Origin: Ichthyophis bannanicus
Taxonomy: Eukaryota > Chordata > Amphibia > Gymnophiona > Ichthyophiidae
Length of the DNA stretch: 64,000 nucleotides
NCBI GenBank assembly: GCA_033557465.1
Contig: CM066039.1
Span: forward strand, 44,421,788 to 44,485,787
Direction of reading: 5' to 3'
The position numbers and the translations under genes were made by a program. Within the stretch, counting starts at the first letter, position 1; each line of letters starts with the position of its first letter. Below are positions 22,188-34,039 of the stretch, piece after piece. The notes beneath the pieces were generated by a model. That model worked only from the letters and a program-made list of their open reading frames with translations, did not search any database and was not told where the DNA came from.

Positions 22188-23677
22188 GTGAGTATCCCAC
22201 AGCAGAAAGGTGTCATATGGAGGAGAAAGAAAGGAAGCCTCTGACCCTTCCTGTCCTTTTATTCATTTGGCAGTCAATATTCAAAAGGCTTATCCTCCTA
22301 ACTATGAGTTATGCTCCTAAATTGGCCTCTTTTTAAATTTACTAGAGTTGAGGTCCTAAATTTATGCACAGCATTTCACTCAATTCCTAAATGTAGGAGC
22401 CTAAAATGTGGGTGGCAATAGGGGTAGTTTAGGGTGGAGAAAAAAAGTTAGGAGTTTAGCACTGATTTTGAGCACTAGGCACCTAAATCAGGCTCATAAA
22501 TCGTGAATGGCAGGCCTAAATTTAAGAGCATAACTTTTAAACTCTTAAATTTAAATGTACTAATGCGTATGAGCATTAGTGCATTTAAATTACGTCCACT
22601 GGAATAGATTGTTGCGCACTAAAGTTTAGAAAACAGGCCCCCCCTTGGCTCCTATGTTTGAGTGAAAATAAGAGAATTTAGGAACTCCGCTTTTTTTGTT
22701 TTTGGTTTACAAATTTTAAACCCTTGTTTTCTGACAAGAACTGTTTTTTATATTTTGTTGTGTTTTTCAGCTAACCTCTTATATAACTTATAAACATGGG
22801 ACATACATTAATGTCCCAACAGAGAATACATCTTTGTGACTAGTGTATATGTGATATATTACATGTATACCATGATTGGTATCCATATGACATGTTATCT
22901 GTTTTACACATTTAGAGAACAGTTTAAAAAGGGATCTAGCAACCAAGTAGCTAAATATAACTACCTAATTTCACATTTTGAAGTAGATGTTGGTCATAGA
23001 GAATAAAGTGTACACATATGATTTTTTTTTAATTATATGTGCGTTATTTCCCCTGAAACCCGAGCCACAGAAATAGCCTGGAGAAAGCACGCAGCCACTT
23101 TGACGGAATTTGAAAATGCACTCAAGATACACAGCTACAAAAGTGCCTGTGTATTTTGCCAGGCATCAGGCAGCTTAGGGAAAATAGCCCCCATAATGTG
23201 GTTCAGATTCTTCCGGAATGAAGTCTCCGTTATAAAGCTACTCGACAAATGATTTCTTTAATAGAGATCTTTGGGAATTTGTAGACTCCCATTCCTGCAG
23301 ACTACTTGGGGTTTCTAAAAGAGAATTAATAATTTCTATTAAAAATATTTTGTATATTAGACCCACTGTACAAATAAGAAAGAAGGGATAGAAATGCGAG
23401 AGGATGATCTTTATTCCATGCACCATGTGATACGGTGAGATAGTAGAATTAGACGTGCCTGAGAGATTTTTATTCCCTGCAGCGATGATAGCATAGAAAC
23501 ACCTGGGGCTGTCCTTTATTCCCTGCAGTATAATACAGTGAGACAATTGCACAGACACTGGGGATGGCCTTAATTCCCTGCACCATGTGATACAGTGAGA
23601 CATAGGATCAAAGTGCCTGAAGTTGGTCTTCATTCCCTGCACCGTATGATATAGTGAGATACTAGGATAGAAATGCT

Positions 23678-23880
23678 TGCTTTCCGATAAAAAGTGGTGA
23701 CCAATCTATTATAGTATTTCATGATCCTTCTAATCAAAAAATCAATCTGATGGTCAGATCTCATAGTCCATTGTAAATCAGAATTAATAGAATTTAGAAT
23801 TCTCCATGGGGTGTGAAAAACTCTTTGAATACTGACCTCTAGATAAATAAAAGGACATAAAGAATCGGAGGCTTCCTGTT
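23678..23880. repeat. Dispersed repeat, copy 1
   Basis: TTTCCGATAAAAAGTGGTGA, then CAATCTATTAT and TTTCATGATCCTTCTAATCA, is repeated as a variant at 25500-25640. It cuts the minisatellite. The repeat class is unknown. Confidence 0.65.
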
Positions 23881-24044
23881 TCTTCTCCATATGACACCTT
23901 CCTTCTGGCCTTTATACCCTGTCATGTAATACAGTAAGACAATGGCCTTTATCCCCTGTGCTGTGTGATACAGTGAAGTGGTACATATTAACACTTGTGA
24001 ATGACTTTGATTCTCTTCAGGGTGATACAGTGAGAGTAAAAGAT

Positions 24045-24427
24045 AGACATGCCTGGGGACAGGACTGTACCAAGCTAGAAATGCGCCCTGTGCGATAACG
24101 AATCCGGTGCCCCCATCCACGTTCAATAACTCACACTTTTTGAACTTCGTGGAAGTCCTGTGATGGGATCAGCGCCCCCTTCTATGTTTGTGCCCTGTGC
24201 GGCCACACTGTTCGCACAGCCCTGGTGGGGCTCTACCTGGGGCTGGCCTTCAGGACCATACAAAGCTGGAAATGCGCCCTGTGCGACTAACAGATTTGGT
24301 GTGACCCCCCAGCAATGTTAAGTAAGGTGGTCTTTTTCAGCTTCCTGGAATCCCAGTGACGGTATCGGTGCTCCTTCTGTACTTGCGCCCTTTATGACCG
24401 CACCGCTCGCTTAGCCCTTGGTTCAGC
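24045..24427. mobile_element. GC-rich dimeric insert, possible hAT MITE
   Basis: Two related halves of about 190 bp each contain GCTAGAAATGCGCCCTGTGC or its variant. The ends, CAGGACTGTACCAAG and CTTGGTTCAGCCCTG, are imperfect inverted repeats. No clear target duplication was found, so the hAT assignment is tentative. Confidence 0.45.
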
Positions 24428-25138
24428 CCTGATTACCCTTTATTCCCTGCAGTGTGATTCAGTGAAGTGGTAGGATGCAGACGCCTGCAGATGGTCTTCG
24501 CTCTCTCCATGTGATATATTGTGGTTAGAAGTGCCCGAGGATGGTCTTCATTCTCTGTGGGGTGTGATAAAGTGAGACAGGACGGATAGAAACATCTCAG
24601 GATGTTCCTTATTCCCTACCGCATGACTGAGTAAGAGAGGGGATAGAGTTGCTGGCGATGGTCTTTATCCTCTGCAGTGTGCATCTGCTATAGTCTTATG
24701 AAAACTGTTTTATCTAAAAGGACCATCAAAATTGGGAGAACACCATATATTCATATTGTTGCCACACAAATGATTTCATCATTGGTCCTTACAAATCTGT
24801 TAAAAGCTCCACAGTCATATATTCTTATTTCAGTTGTACTTCTATTTCATTTATAATTGATCCCAAATAACACGAATAAACCCTCAAAGTTGCTGAGCTA
24901 ATTGTCAAATCAGAGAAAAACTTATCTGATATTAGATTTTATTTGGTCATCTTTTTAAAACTCTAAAAGGCCTAACTACAGACTAAGACATATTAATTCT
25001 AAAACATTATGCCAAGCCAATAACTAATTTATGCTTTTAAAGAATTTTCCTATTAAGTCCACAATCTCTCTTGCCCCCATCTTTAAGTCACCAAAATTTA
25101 CCAGCAAAATTGTGTTCATTTACTCGCAGAGGCTGGTG

Positions 25139-25220
25139 ACCAGGATTGGCCACTGTTAGAAACAGGACACTGGGCTTGATGGACCTTGGGTCTGATGCAG
25201 TATGGCAATTCTTATGTGAC
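25139..25220 (+). mobile_element. CR1 3' tail fragment
   Basis: The segment reads GATTGGCCACTGTTAGAAAC...GGGCTTGATGGACCTTGG...CTTATGT, the common 3' end of the CR1-B family also seen at 2130-2211. Only about 80 bp survive. Confidence 0.8.
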
Positions 25221-25499
25221 ATAATCGTATAAGAAAGAAAGAACTACAAGTCTCGTCTCTGGAATCCTTCCTTTATATTCTAACAGTCATTCACTATAAG
25301 CATAACTAGTTCATTTGTAAGCATTCCTCAAAATGTATGCTCGGTCATCACATTGTGAAAATAACTGAAATAATTCCTTAAATTGTTTTTTTGTTTTGTT
25401 TTTAATCTTCAAGAAACGCATAACCTGTGTACTCAAACTGGCTTAACTGAATATTCTACTTAAAGCAGAAAGGGTGAAACTTCACATATTTTTTTTCAA

Positions 25500-25650
25500 C
25501 AGCTTTCTGATGAAAAGTGGTAACCTATCTATTATCTCATTTCATGATCCTTTTATATAAAAAAAAATCAATCATCTGACAGTCGTATGTCATAGTAAAT
25601 TCTAAATCAGAATCAACAGAAATTTAACAGAGTCAAAAAATTCTTCAGTT
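25500..25650. repeat. Dispersed repeat, copy 2
   Basis: TTTCTGATGAAAAGTGGTAA and TTTCATGATCC match the repeat at 23678-23880 in the same orientation, with substitutions. It ends about 270 bp before the next THEMIS2 exon. Confidence 0.65.
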
Positions 25651-25917
25651 GATCAAGGATCCTTTCCAAATCAAAAATATATCATCTAAATTTTTTTCCA
25701 TGTCAATACATAATCCCACCATGCAGATGGGTATAAAATTATTCCTTCAAAATGAGCCATATATAATGTTGCCAATGAGGGTGCAGTTTAGGATTAATAT
25801 TACAGGAGTAGTGATTGTTTCTTTTGAAAACCGTGGCACAGACAGGGGTAATCTCATTTTTTCCTTCTCCCTCTGTAAATGTCGTACCTGTTATTTCTCT
25901 GTTTTCTCCCCTGACAG

Positions 25918-26966
25918 TGCGAAAAAATACAGTGAAAATCCCGTCCAGTCTGGAGGTGGATGTGATAGATGTCACTAGTCGGGCCCAGCAAGTCCAGTTC
26001 ATTACTCCGCTGACACTTCCTGATGTTGTAGCATATGAAGATATGTTTCCAGTCATAGCAGAGGTGCTGGAGGCTCCAGAGTACCAGACAGTATTTAAAG
26101 CAGACTGGGTCAACTCCCTGAGGAAGGGTCAGAGGATCCAGATCCATGGCAGGGCCTCAGCCTGGAGAGTTCTAGCCTCCACCTCCAAGGGGAATAAGTC
26201 AACCAGATACTTTTTGATCTCTGGTAGTTACAAAGGAAAGTTTAAGAGGAGGCCCAGGGAGTTCTCCACAGCTTATGACCTGCTGGTCAGCCTGAAGGCC
26301 GGTGAGAATCTGCAGGTTGTTGTAACCAAGGACTGTGAGTGCTATGAAGACTGCTTTCCATCACTGAGTGTAGGTGACCGGCTCAAAGTGCTGAACCATA
26401 CAACAGCGAGGACACCCCAAGAGACTGATGTGCTTGTTTGCAACCGTGGTTGTGAGGATGACGATGAGGAACAGCTGGAGAAAATTATGCTGCCTTTGTA
26501 CCTTGAGGGACGCTTCGTGGAAGAAGTTGCTGACACCACAAAATACACAATTTCTGATCTAATCCAGAAACTGAAGCTACCATGTGAGGTGAAGGTTGCA
26601 GTGAAAGATCCCACCTTGGACAGCGACATCCTGGGTTCCTTTGCTGCCTTGAAGCTGGAGGAGCTCATTGAGGACCCCTTTCTGGTCACCAGTTTCGTGG
26701 AACGACCCATGCTGTATTTTGAACTCCCGGTGAAGTGGTTTGAGGTTTTGCTGTTCTTCACTGAGGACTCTGTCAGCGTGCTGAAGGATCCAGTAAACCA
26801 ATCTGTGGTAGAAGAGCTAACGGACTCCTTTTATTATCACTTACGGAAGTTGCTACCTTGCAGCGGGCGCCCTCCACCAAGACCACCAAAGAAAGCAAGG
26901 TCCAATTCCACTAACAAAAGGAAGGAAGACACCACATACAAGAATCAGCCTATGACAATGTCAATG
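25918..26966 (+). CDS. THEMIS2: THEMIS2, large exon with second CABIT domain and SH3-ligand
   Basis: The acceptor CCCCTGACAG precedes two bases finishing the codon begun at 22187; 349 open codons follow and the donor is ATG|GTAAAA in phase 0. The start RKNTVKIPSSLEVDVIDVT, the core YKGKFKRRPREFSTAYDLL, an acidic insert (CEDDDEEQLEK), then VEELTDSFYYHLRKL and a proline-rich GRPPPRPPKK reproduce the order in THEMIS2. The YKGKFKRRPREF block is typical of CABIT domains, and PPPRPPK is the GRB2 SH3-binding site of THEMIS proteins. Agreement is better with THEMIS2 than with THEMIS, especially around EVDV, VGDRLEVL-like and FYYxLRK segments. If the donor is skipped, the frame runs on to 27053, but conserved downstream exons argue against that. 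Confidence 0.95.
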
Positions 26967-27559
26967 GTAAAACTCTTTTCACTGTCTTTTCTGGGAAGCA
27001 AGGGGAGAATTACAGAAAATGTGAAAATGGAGTGGGGGGGGGGAGCATATTGAAGCTGATCCATTTACTTTAAAAGAGGGCTACTGCAGAGTTTTTAAAG
27101 GTTATTGCTGTCATTTAATATGTTGATCATAGGTATAGTTTGGGAAGTATGGGAGTGGTGCCCTCCCACCAAATGCTCCATTTGCTGGTGCTGAATTGGT
27201 TCCCCTCTGTCTATTGCTAATAGGACTTCCCTACTATTTGCCCCTCAAACTAAGCAAAGAAGCAAACCCATGATGTTGATCATTTGCCATAAGATGTGAT
27301 TTTGTAAAAGTTTTCTAAGGTAATCCACATGTCTGTGCCAGAAAAAGAGTTTGGAAGAGAGGCGGCTTCCCTGGTGATCACATCCATCGGGGGGGGGGGG
27401 GGAGGGGGGTGGATTACACTCCCCTCCCCCTCCTCGTACCAGCATTGCTGAGAATAGCGTCAATTAAAACAAGAATAGTAACAAGAAAAGCAGCAGCAAT
27501 ACATTCAGGAGGAGGAAGGAATTTGCGGAAGACGGTAAATATTTCGAGAGGGTGAAGTA

Positions 27560-28040
27560 ATATAGGGCCCAGTTTTCATTTGGGTGGGCTATGTGCCGTG
27601 TCGGTGCATAGCCCACCCACTGTCTGTCTAACCCGGATTTTCAATGCTGGGGTTGTATACGGGCTCGGCATTGAAAATCCAGTTCACGCCGCACACCCCG
27701 GAAGCCGCAGGAGCTAGTTGGGTAACAGCGATTTTCGATGCTACCCACTTAGCCCCTGCGCCTGAAAGATAGGCGAGGAAAAACCTTGCCTATATTTAAG
27801 GCACAGAGGGCTAAGCGGGTAGCATCAAAAATTGCCGCTACCTGGTTAGCCCTTTCCTCCACCCCCGCTCCTCCCTGGAACGCCAAAACACACCCTGATG
27901 CAAACCACATAGCATCCGGGTGCGTTACGGACTTATCTGGGATTTGCAAAAGGCACTACCCATGTAGGTGCCTTTTGAAAATCCCAGATAAGGCATTTAC
28001 ATGGGTAACTAGGGCAGTTACCCGTGTAAATGCCACCCAT
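27560..28040. repeat. Nested palindromic repeats (MITE-like)
   Basis: Two separate fold-back segments are visible: GGTGGGCTATGTGCC...GGTGCATAGCCCACC near 27580-27620 and TTATCTGGGATTTGCAAAAG...CTTTTGAAAATCCCAGATAA near 27932-27992, the latter followed by TTTACATGGGTAACT...AGTTACCCGTGTAAA. They look like the folded ends of MITEs, but no target duplication was defined. Confidence 0.6.
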
Positions 28041-28055
28041 AGACTCTAAGGAAAT

Positions 28056-28215
28056 ATTCCATTACTGAAAGGTTGGTAGACACAAGGAACAGCCTTCCAG
28101 AGGAGGTGGTGAAGACAAGGACACAGCAGAGCTCTGAAGGAGAGAAAGGAATTGTAGAGCAGAGCAGGAGGGAAGACCGGATAGGCTATATGACCTTTAT
28201 CTAGTGTCATGTTCT
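28056..28215 (+). mobile_element. CR1-like 3' coding fragment
   Basis: The text corresponds to the C-terminal end of a CR1-type ORF2 (a motif like RLVDTRNSLPEEVVK), with a short 3' end after 28200. Only about 160 bp can be recognised. Confidence 0.5.
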
Positions 28216-30831
28216 GTGTTTATATGTAAAAGGCAACATAGGTTAAAGTCATTATGAAATCATAAGGGCAGTGAAGATGCCCGGCTACACTGCTCTTCCT
28301 TCTCTTGTCTGCCTCATCATAGGTTGGCCCTGCCACCTCCCGTTGATGTCATTATGAAATGACCATAGAGCACACAGCAGGGAGGAGGGAAGTGTTGCTG
28401 CCAAATGTCACCCCTTTAAAAGATGTTTTGGGAGTGACTAGAAGAGGCAGGTATGGTTAGGACACATGTATATTTGGGGATGAATTTAGATAGGAATGTT
28501 ATTTGTCTGTGAGTTCACTTGACCTTTACAAGAAGAGTGTGAGGACATGGATAATCATTGTTTAAGATGCATCTGCTATCATATTAATTTCTTTTGTATT
28601 TATGCGCTGTTTTATTTTTTTTTGATGAGGTATTTTGATATACAGTATTGTGAGCCAACCTGGTTTCTCTTTGGAGGAGGAGGATGACTTATAAATTCAA
28701 AAAGTAACATGGAGCCCGATTCAGCAAGATGGCCCTGAGCAGGATGGGCCTATTAGGACCCAATTCTGCACTGTGGGAGAAAGACGGTCCTGCGGGTGCA
28801 GGTTTGGGACCATGGAGATGGCCTGGCGTGCCCCTGCATCGCCATAGGGATGTCTTCCCCACAGCTCAATCTGCCTGCTGCCTCAGACCCCCCCCCCCCG
28901 CCCCATTTCCCCACCACGTATCTGGGGCAGGAACTCCCCCTGCTCTCTGCCGTTGCTGCTGGGAGGCTGGCCAATCTGGAGAGGCTGTGGCCAGTGCTTA
29001 TTCCACCTCTGAGGTGGAATAAACTGGCTGTCTCCTCCCCCCCCCCCCCAGGCAATCGCCAGACTACAGGGCTGTCATCGGAATTGGCCCTGTATGTCCA
29101 GGGGTGGTCCTGCCCACACTCCACCTCTATTCCCCACAGCACGCACAGCGGCTCTGTACATGCAATGGGGTCAAGAGGCAGAATCGGCTGAGGGCGGATA
29201 GCGGTGCTGAATGTCCTTTCAGGATGTCCAGCCCTGCCATTTGCCTTACAGAAATGGGGCCATAATGTAATAAAAGCTCAAAATTCTAGAGAAAGAGAAA
29301 GATACAATAGCAAAATAACGTGAATTTCAAGACACCTGAATTTAAGACATTTGAGTAATTGGTAGGAAAAGTCCCAGGGGACTCAAGCATAGCATCAGAG
29401 ATGGTAGTAACCAGAATTATTACAGGATTTAAGCATGCATGGACGGGTATAGAGGGCAGGGGAGAGGAGAAGTAGGGTAAATAAATAAGGATGGGCAAGC
29501 AGGGCACTGGGTATGGAAATGACCAGAAAGGGGGGATGATAGAGCAGCCTGCACAGACAGTGATATGGCTATGACGTGTTGCAGGGAGAGGTGGAAAGAG
29601 CAGCAGTAACGCATTGGTCTTCTCATGTTCAGTGGCAGGACTAGTGGAAGGGAATGGAATGACTGTCCCAGACATCACACTGCAAGATGTTTTAGTAGAC
29701 TCTTCCACCCTCCCCCAATTCTGATATGGACAGCCCACAAAACCTAAAAGTAAAATAAACAACTGCCTCTCCACCTCCCATTCGGCCTATGAAGGGTTCA
29801 CAGACTTTCACTCTCCTTTGATTGCTAGCCAGCAACAAGAGAAGGGGGAAGCTGGGCAAAAAGGATATTTTCATTCCCGTCATGCAGGAAGTTGCCTTCA
29901 AGCAACTGAAGTCAGGATGCTATTACATAGGTTCTACCAGCATACTCGTACATATTCTGTCTGCAGCGAGTTTGTGGTACTGCAAAACCCGGCGAGGTGA
30001 TCAAGGAGGGACACTCAAGGCCAACACTGATGAGAAAGTGGAACTGAGACTAGTAGGACGGCGAGAGAGCTGGAATCAAGAGGACTCAGTGATTCTGAAT
30101 CATGCTGCTGAGTTTGAGGGAGGATGTGTTGAGGATACAGCATAGTGGGCAGAGAGTGTGTAAAGAAAGGAAGGGGAATGCTGGTGGAGGTAAGGGGAGG
30201 GGAGAGAAAGGCACACCTAACAATGCTCCAAGTTTGATCCAGAATCCCCTATAATAGAGATCCTACTCTGGGTCTCTGAAAGAGCACCTGAATCTCCAGG
30301 TCCTAAAAAAATGGCTCCCCTTCCCCTCGCTCTCGTCTTCCCCACATTCATCCCTCTCACCCCCATTATGCTAGTCCTTGTATCTTCTCACTCTTGTTCC
30401 CTCCACCTGCTCGAACATCTCTTTCCATTCTTCTCCCTTCTCTCCTTGCTGTACCTCTCACTCTTCATCACCTCCCCTACCCCACACTTGCTCTATCTTC
30501 TTCCTTCTCAAACCCCCCTCCCCCCAGCTCCAGCTTTCTCCTTTCACTGTCCCCTTTCACTCCTCCGGGTTGTTGCTGAAGAGACACTCTACACTCTAAT
30601 TCAGCCCTCCCATCTTGGTGGTTCTCTTTTCCCCTCTGTCCTGCAGGGAACAGAAGAGGAAGTTGTAAGGGACATGGGTTCACGTTTTGCCTGCATATTT
30701 GTGGTTATTTATTCTGTATTTGATGAGGCCTTTTTCTATGTGTGTGACCAATGCAAGGTGTTCTGCTAAATATAGGCTCCATGTAGTCCACTTTGTTCTG
30801 TTTTTCAAACAAAAAATGTATTGCTTATAAT

Positions 30832-31010
30832 AAATTTGGAATTTTATCCCGCTTTTCCAAATAATGCTCTAGGCAGTTTAGAGCATTTTTAGAAGTCAGG
30901 AGCAGTAAGTCCCTTCCCTAAAGAACTTAGAGTCCAAGTGGGTACCTGAAGCACCGAGGTACCAAAATGACTTGCTTAAGGTCATAGGGAGTGGGACTGG
31001 GATTTGCAAC
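30832..31010 (-). mobile_element. Diverged SINE remnant
   Basis: ATAAATTTGGAATTTTATCCCGCTTTTCC resembles the tail of the tRNA-SINE, and TGACTTGCTTAAGGTCATAG resembles the SINE body (GTGGCTTGCCCAAGACCACA). The tRNA-like head is not clear, so only a remnant is claimed. Confidence 0.5.
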
Positions 31011-31199
31011 CTGATTTTGCTGGTTCTCAACTCATTCCTCAGAACACACCTAGCCAGTCAGATTTTCAAGATGACCATGATCAGGGCCGGCCCGTCCATT
31101 GAGCAAGAATGTTTTTTGCACAGGGCCCCGCGTTTCAGGGGGCCCCGCGCAAAGAACATTCTGCTTTTTTTTTTTTTAATTACATTTTAAAAAAAAACC

Positions 31200-31567
31200 C
31201 GTCTCTGGCTGCTGCCGCTGCCGCGTCCGTCGCAGCAGCGGCAGAATGGAGTGTCCCGCGGGGCCCCCTCTCCTCGTTGAGCCCTCTGCAAGGGCTTTCA
31301 GATTCGCAAAGGGAGAGTGCTCCCTCGCGTCTCTGTAAAGCCCGCAGGGGCTAATGGGAAATTTCCCATCAGCCCCTCGCGTCTAAAGGGGCAGATGGGA
31401 AATTTCCCATTAGCCCCTGCGGGCTTTACAGAGACGCGAGGGAGCACTCTCCCTTCGCGAATCTGAAAGCCCTTGCAGAGGGCTCAACGAGGAGAGGGGG
31501 CCCCGCGGGACACTCCATTCTGCCGCTGCTGCGACGGACGCGGCGGCAGCAGCAGCAGCTAGAGCCA
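31200..31567. repeat. Long hairpin inside hAT element 2
   Basis: Arms at about 31202-31371 and 31402-31566 are near-perfect inverted repeats, such as GGGCCCCCTCTCCTCGTTGA against TCAACGAGGAGAGGGGGCCC. The centre lies near 31385. Its GC content contrasts with surrounding DNA. Confidence 0.9.
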
Positions 31568-31589
31568 GGTTGTTTTTTTTTTTAAATTT

Positions 31590-32760
31590 GCCGGAAGGAA
31601 GGGAGGGAGGGAGGGGGGGGGTAAGACTGGTAATGGGCTGGGGGGCTGATGGAGGCTGTCTGGAAATGTGCTGGGGGGGGGTTAGGATTGGAAATGTGCT
31701 GGGGGGGGTAGGACTGGAAATGTGCTGGGTGGGGGGGGGTTTAGGACAGGAAATGGGCTAGGGGGGGTTAGGACTGCTAATGGGCTGGGGCTGATGGAGG
31801 CTGACTGGAAATGGGCTGGGGGGGGTTAGGACTGGAAATGGGCTGGGGGGGGTTAGGACTGGAAATGGGCTAGGGGGGGTTAAGACTGCTAATGGGCTGG
31901 GGCTGATGGAGGCTGACTGGAAATGGGGTGGGGGGGTTAGGACTGCTAATGGGCTATGGGGGCGCTAGGACAGGAAATGGGCTGATGGGGAGGGGTTAGG
32001 ACTTGAGGTGGGCTGATGTGGTTAGGACTGGTAATGGGCTGTGGGCTGATGGGGGGGGTTAGGACTGGCAATGGGCTATGGGGGGCTGACTGGAAATGGG
32101 CTGATGGGGTTAAGACTGGAAGTGGGCTGATGGGGGGGTTAGGACTGGTAATGGGTTATAGGGGGGGCTTAAACTGAAAATGGGTTGATGGGGGGCTAGG
32201 ACTGGTAATGGGTTGGGGGATTGCTATGACTGGAAATGGACTGAGTGGACGGGGAGGCTTGAACTGCAAATAGCTGATGGGGAGGGAGCTTGGAATGGAA
32301 ATGGGCTGTGAGGGAAGGGAGCTAGGACTGAAAATGGGCTGATGGAGCAGCTAGGATAGGACTGGAAATGGGCTGTTGGGGGGGAGCTAAGATTGGAAAT
32401 GGGCTGTGGTGGGGGCTTGAATTGAAATGGACTCATGGAGGGGCTAGAACTGGAAGTAGGCTCATGGGGGGGCTTGGACTGGAATTGGGCTGAGTGGAGG
32501 GGAGCTAGGATTTGACATGGGCTGATGGTGGGGCTAGGAAATGACTAGAAATGGGCTGATGGGGGGCTAGGATTGGAAATGAGCTGATGAAGGGACTCAG
32601 ACTGAAAATGGATGGGGGAGCTAGGACTGGAAATGGGTTGATGGGGGGCTAGGACTGGAAATGGGCTGATGCAGGGACTAGAAGGGAATGGATGCTGGGT
32701 GAGACTGGAACTAGAAGGGAGCTGATGTTGGGGGAGGATTAGAATGGGATGGGGCTGGGA
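31590..32760. repeat. G-rich minisatellite of hAT element 2
   Basis: Units of about 28-34 bp read GGGTTAGGACTGGAAATGGG then CTGATGGGG. Copy number is about 35. The unit is the same as in hAT element 1 (about 1740-1900 and 3530-3660). Confidence 0.88.
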
Positions 32761-33855
32761 GAGTAAAATGGAGAGGGGAAAAATATTTTGTGTGGGAGGA
32801 TGAAAAATCTACAATTGGCCGGGTATTGGGAGAGTAAGTGGGGATTGAGGATGGAGGGGTAAAATTTGTGTGGATGAAATAAGAATGAGGAAAGAGCAAA
32901 AGGAGAAAGATTAGTATGTTAAAGCAGATGTAGAGAGAAAGGATGGAAAGAAAACTAGAAGAGAGAAGAAAGGACAAATGGACAGCAGACGATGGAGAGT
33001 TAGCAGAAAACATGAAGAAACCAGAAGAAAGTGGCTGGAGCAATTGCAACTGAAAAAAAATGCACAAAAGGTAGAAAGATATCTCTTTATTTTGAATTTA
33101 TTAACTGGAATATGAAAGCTCTGGGAAATGTGCATCATTAACGTCTGCGCTTTGTTTGGTACAAGAGGAAATTGATTTATAGTTTTATTTCTACAGTGTT
33201 GTTGTACATTCCAAGTTTGGCTTTTGGGGTTCCCAGTTTAATTATTGCCTTCCTGTTTCTAAATTGCGATTCCTTGTTTGGTGATGGTCTATGTTCTGCA
33301 TGTGTAACTGAGCTGAGGTATTCTGTTTATGTAATTCCTATTTGACATTGCCACTTGTTCTCTTTCCCCAGTATTCTCTGAAATGTACTGGTTTAATATT
33401 TGCAGTGTTTCCTTTTGATAGGTAGGGTCTGGTGCTTTGTGAGTCCTGGTAATGCTGTCAGGATACAGCGGGTTTGCTATGGGTTCTAAATGGGCAGCGT
33501 TTGTAGTAGTTCCTAATGTGCCTGGCGGTTGGCACTGGATTATAGTAATGTAGAAATCTTTTAGTCTTTCTTTATCCATACACTCATTAAGAGACATGTT
33601 TACTAAAAGTTAGTGAATGGTAACATTATGCAAATATTTATGCAAATAAGACCACTTATGCAAATGAGGCCCCGCACCGAGTCTCCGCACATGGCCCCGC
33701 ACCCCCCTTGGGCCGCCCCTGACCATGATGAATATGCATGAGAGAGATTTGTATACACGGCCTCTATTGTATGCAAATCTCTCTCATGCATATTCATTAT
33801 GGTTTTCCTGAAAACCTGACTGGCTAGGTGTGTCCTGAGGACTGGGCCTTAAACA

Positions 33856-34039
33856 CCGGGTCTCTCCTTTTCCCTGCTGGAGAAAATAGTAATGCTGTTC
33901 TAGGACCTGGTGAAATATTGGCATTGTTGCCTTTTCACAGGTAGGGCTGTTGCTGTTTGAGGCTTAAGAGTTAGTGCTTTTGTAGTATGGAAGATTTATT
34001 ATGTAGATTCTGACTGACTTTTTTGTAGGCTTTTGAATT
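33856..34039. other. Unassigned intronic DNA
   Basis: No gene or clear repeat recognised between the hosted MITE and the L2 fragment. Confidence 0.3.

Larger units (their letters stand above)
23395..24680. repeat. Minisatellite with about 60-bp unit
   Basis: Degenerate units read approximately GATGGTCTTTATTCCCTGCA followed by CCATGTGATACAGTGAGACA, a GATAGAAATGCCTGG segment and then the next unit. At least ten are recognisable. A dispersed repeat (23678-23880) and a GC-rich dimer (24045-24427) interrupt the array. Confidence 0.8.
22188..25917 (+). other. THEMIS2 intron: repeats, no gene
   Basis: This 3.7-kb intron contains an AT-rich stretch with small palindromes (22350-22660), a roughly 60-bp minisatellite (23395-24680), a dimeric GC-rich insert (24045-24427), two copies of a dispersed repeat and a CR1 tail. 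No exon is supported. A 71-codon frame at 23037-23252 shows no recognisable domain. Confidence 0.6.
26967..31020 (+). other. THEMIS2 intron, proximal part: no gene
   Basis: Only repeats and low-complexity tracts were seen: a poly-G run near 27390-27415, nested palindromes at 27560-28040, a CR1-like tail at 28056-28215, GC-rich unassigned DNA at 28700-29240, a pyrimidine-rich tract at 30310-30560 and a SINE remnant at about 30832-31010. Frames in this region are short or follow low complexity. Confidence 0.6.
31082..33721. mobile_element. Non-autonomous hAT element 2 (2640 bp) with 8-bp TSD
   Basis: The element starts CAGGGCCGGCCC and ends GGGCCGCCCCTG, flanked by perfect ACCATGAT (31074-31081 and 33722-33729). 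Like hAT element 1, it contains an A/T run, a long GC-rich hairpin (about 31200-31567), a G-rich minisatellite (31590-32760), a purine-rich segment and an AT-rich right end, but its terminal repeats are unrelated to CAGTGGTTCTCAACC. No transposase is present. Confidence 0.92.
31021..33855. mobile_element. Palindromic MITE hosting hAT element 2
   Basis: Without the hAT insert, the left arm CCTCAGAACACACCTAGCCA...AGAGAGATTTG and the right arm CAAATCTCTC...TGGCTAGGTGTGTCCTGAGG form a fold-back element of about 190 bp. The hAT element at 31082-33721 entered its left arm and duplicated ACCATGAT. No coding potential. Confidence 0.8.

Noticed and set aside
23630..24126. Minus-strand frames of 86-95 codons
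   Set aside because: They lie in the 60-bp minisatellite and its inserts and translate repeated phrases.
25739..26147. Minus-strand frames opposite the THEMIS2 exon
   Set aside because: The + strand has splice sites and conserved CABIT sequence; the antisense frames are shadows.
28753..29191. GC-rich coding candidates on both strands
   Set aside because: Short overlapping frames over C- and G-runs without domains; no exon structure.
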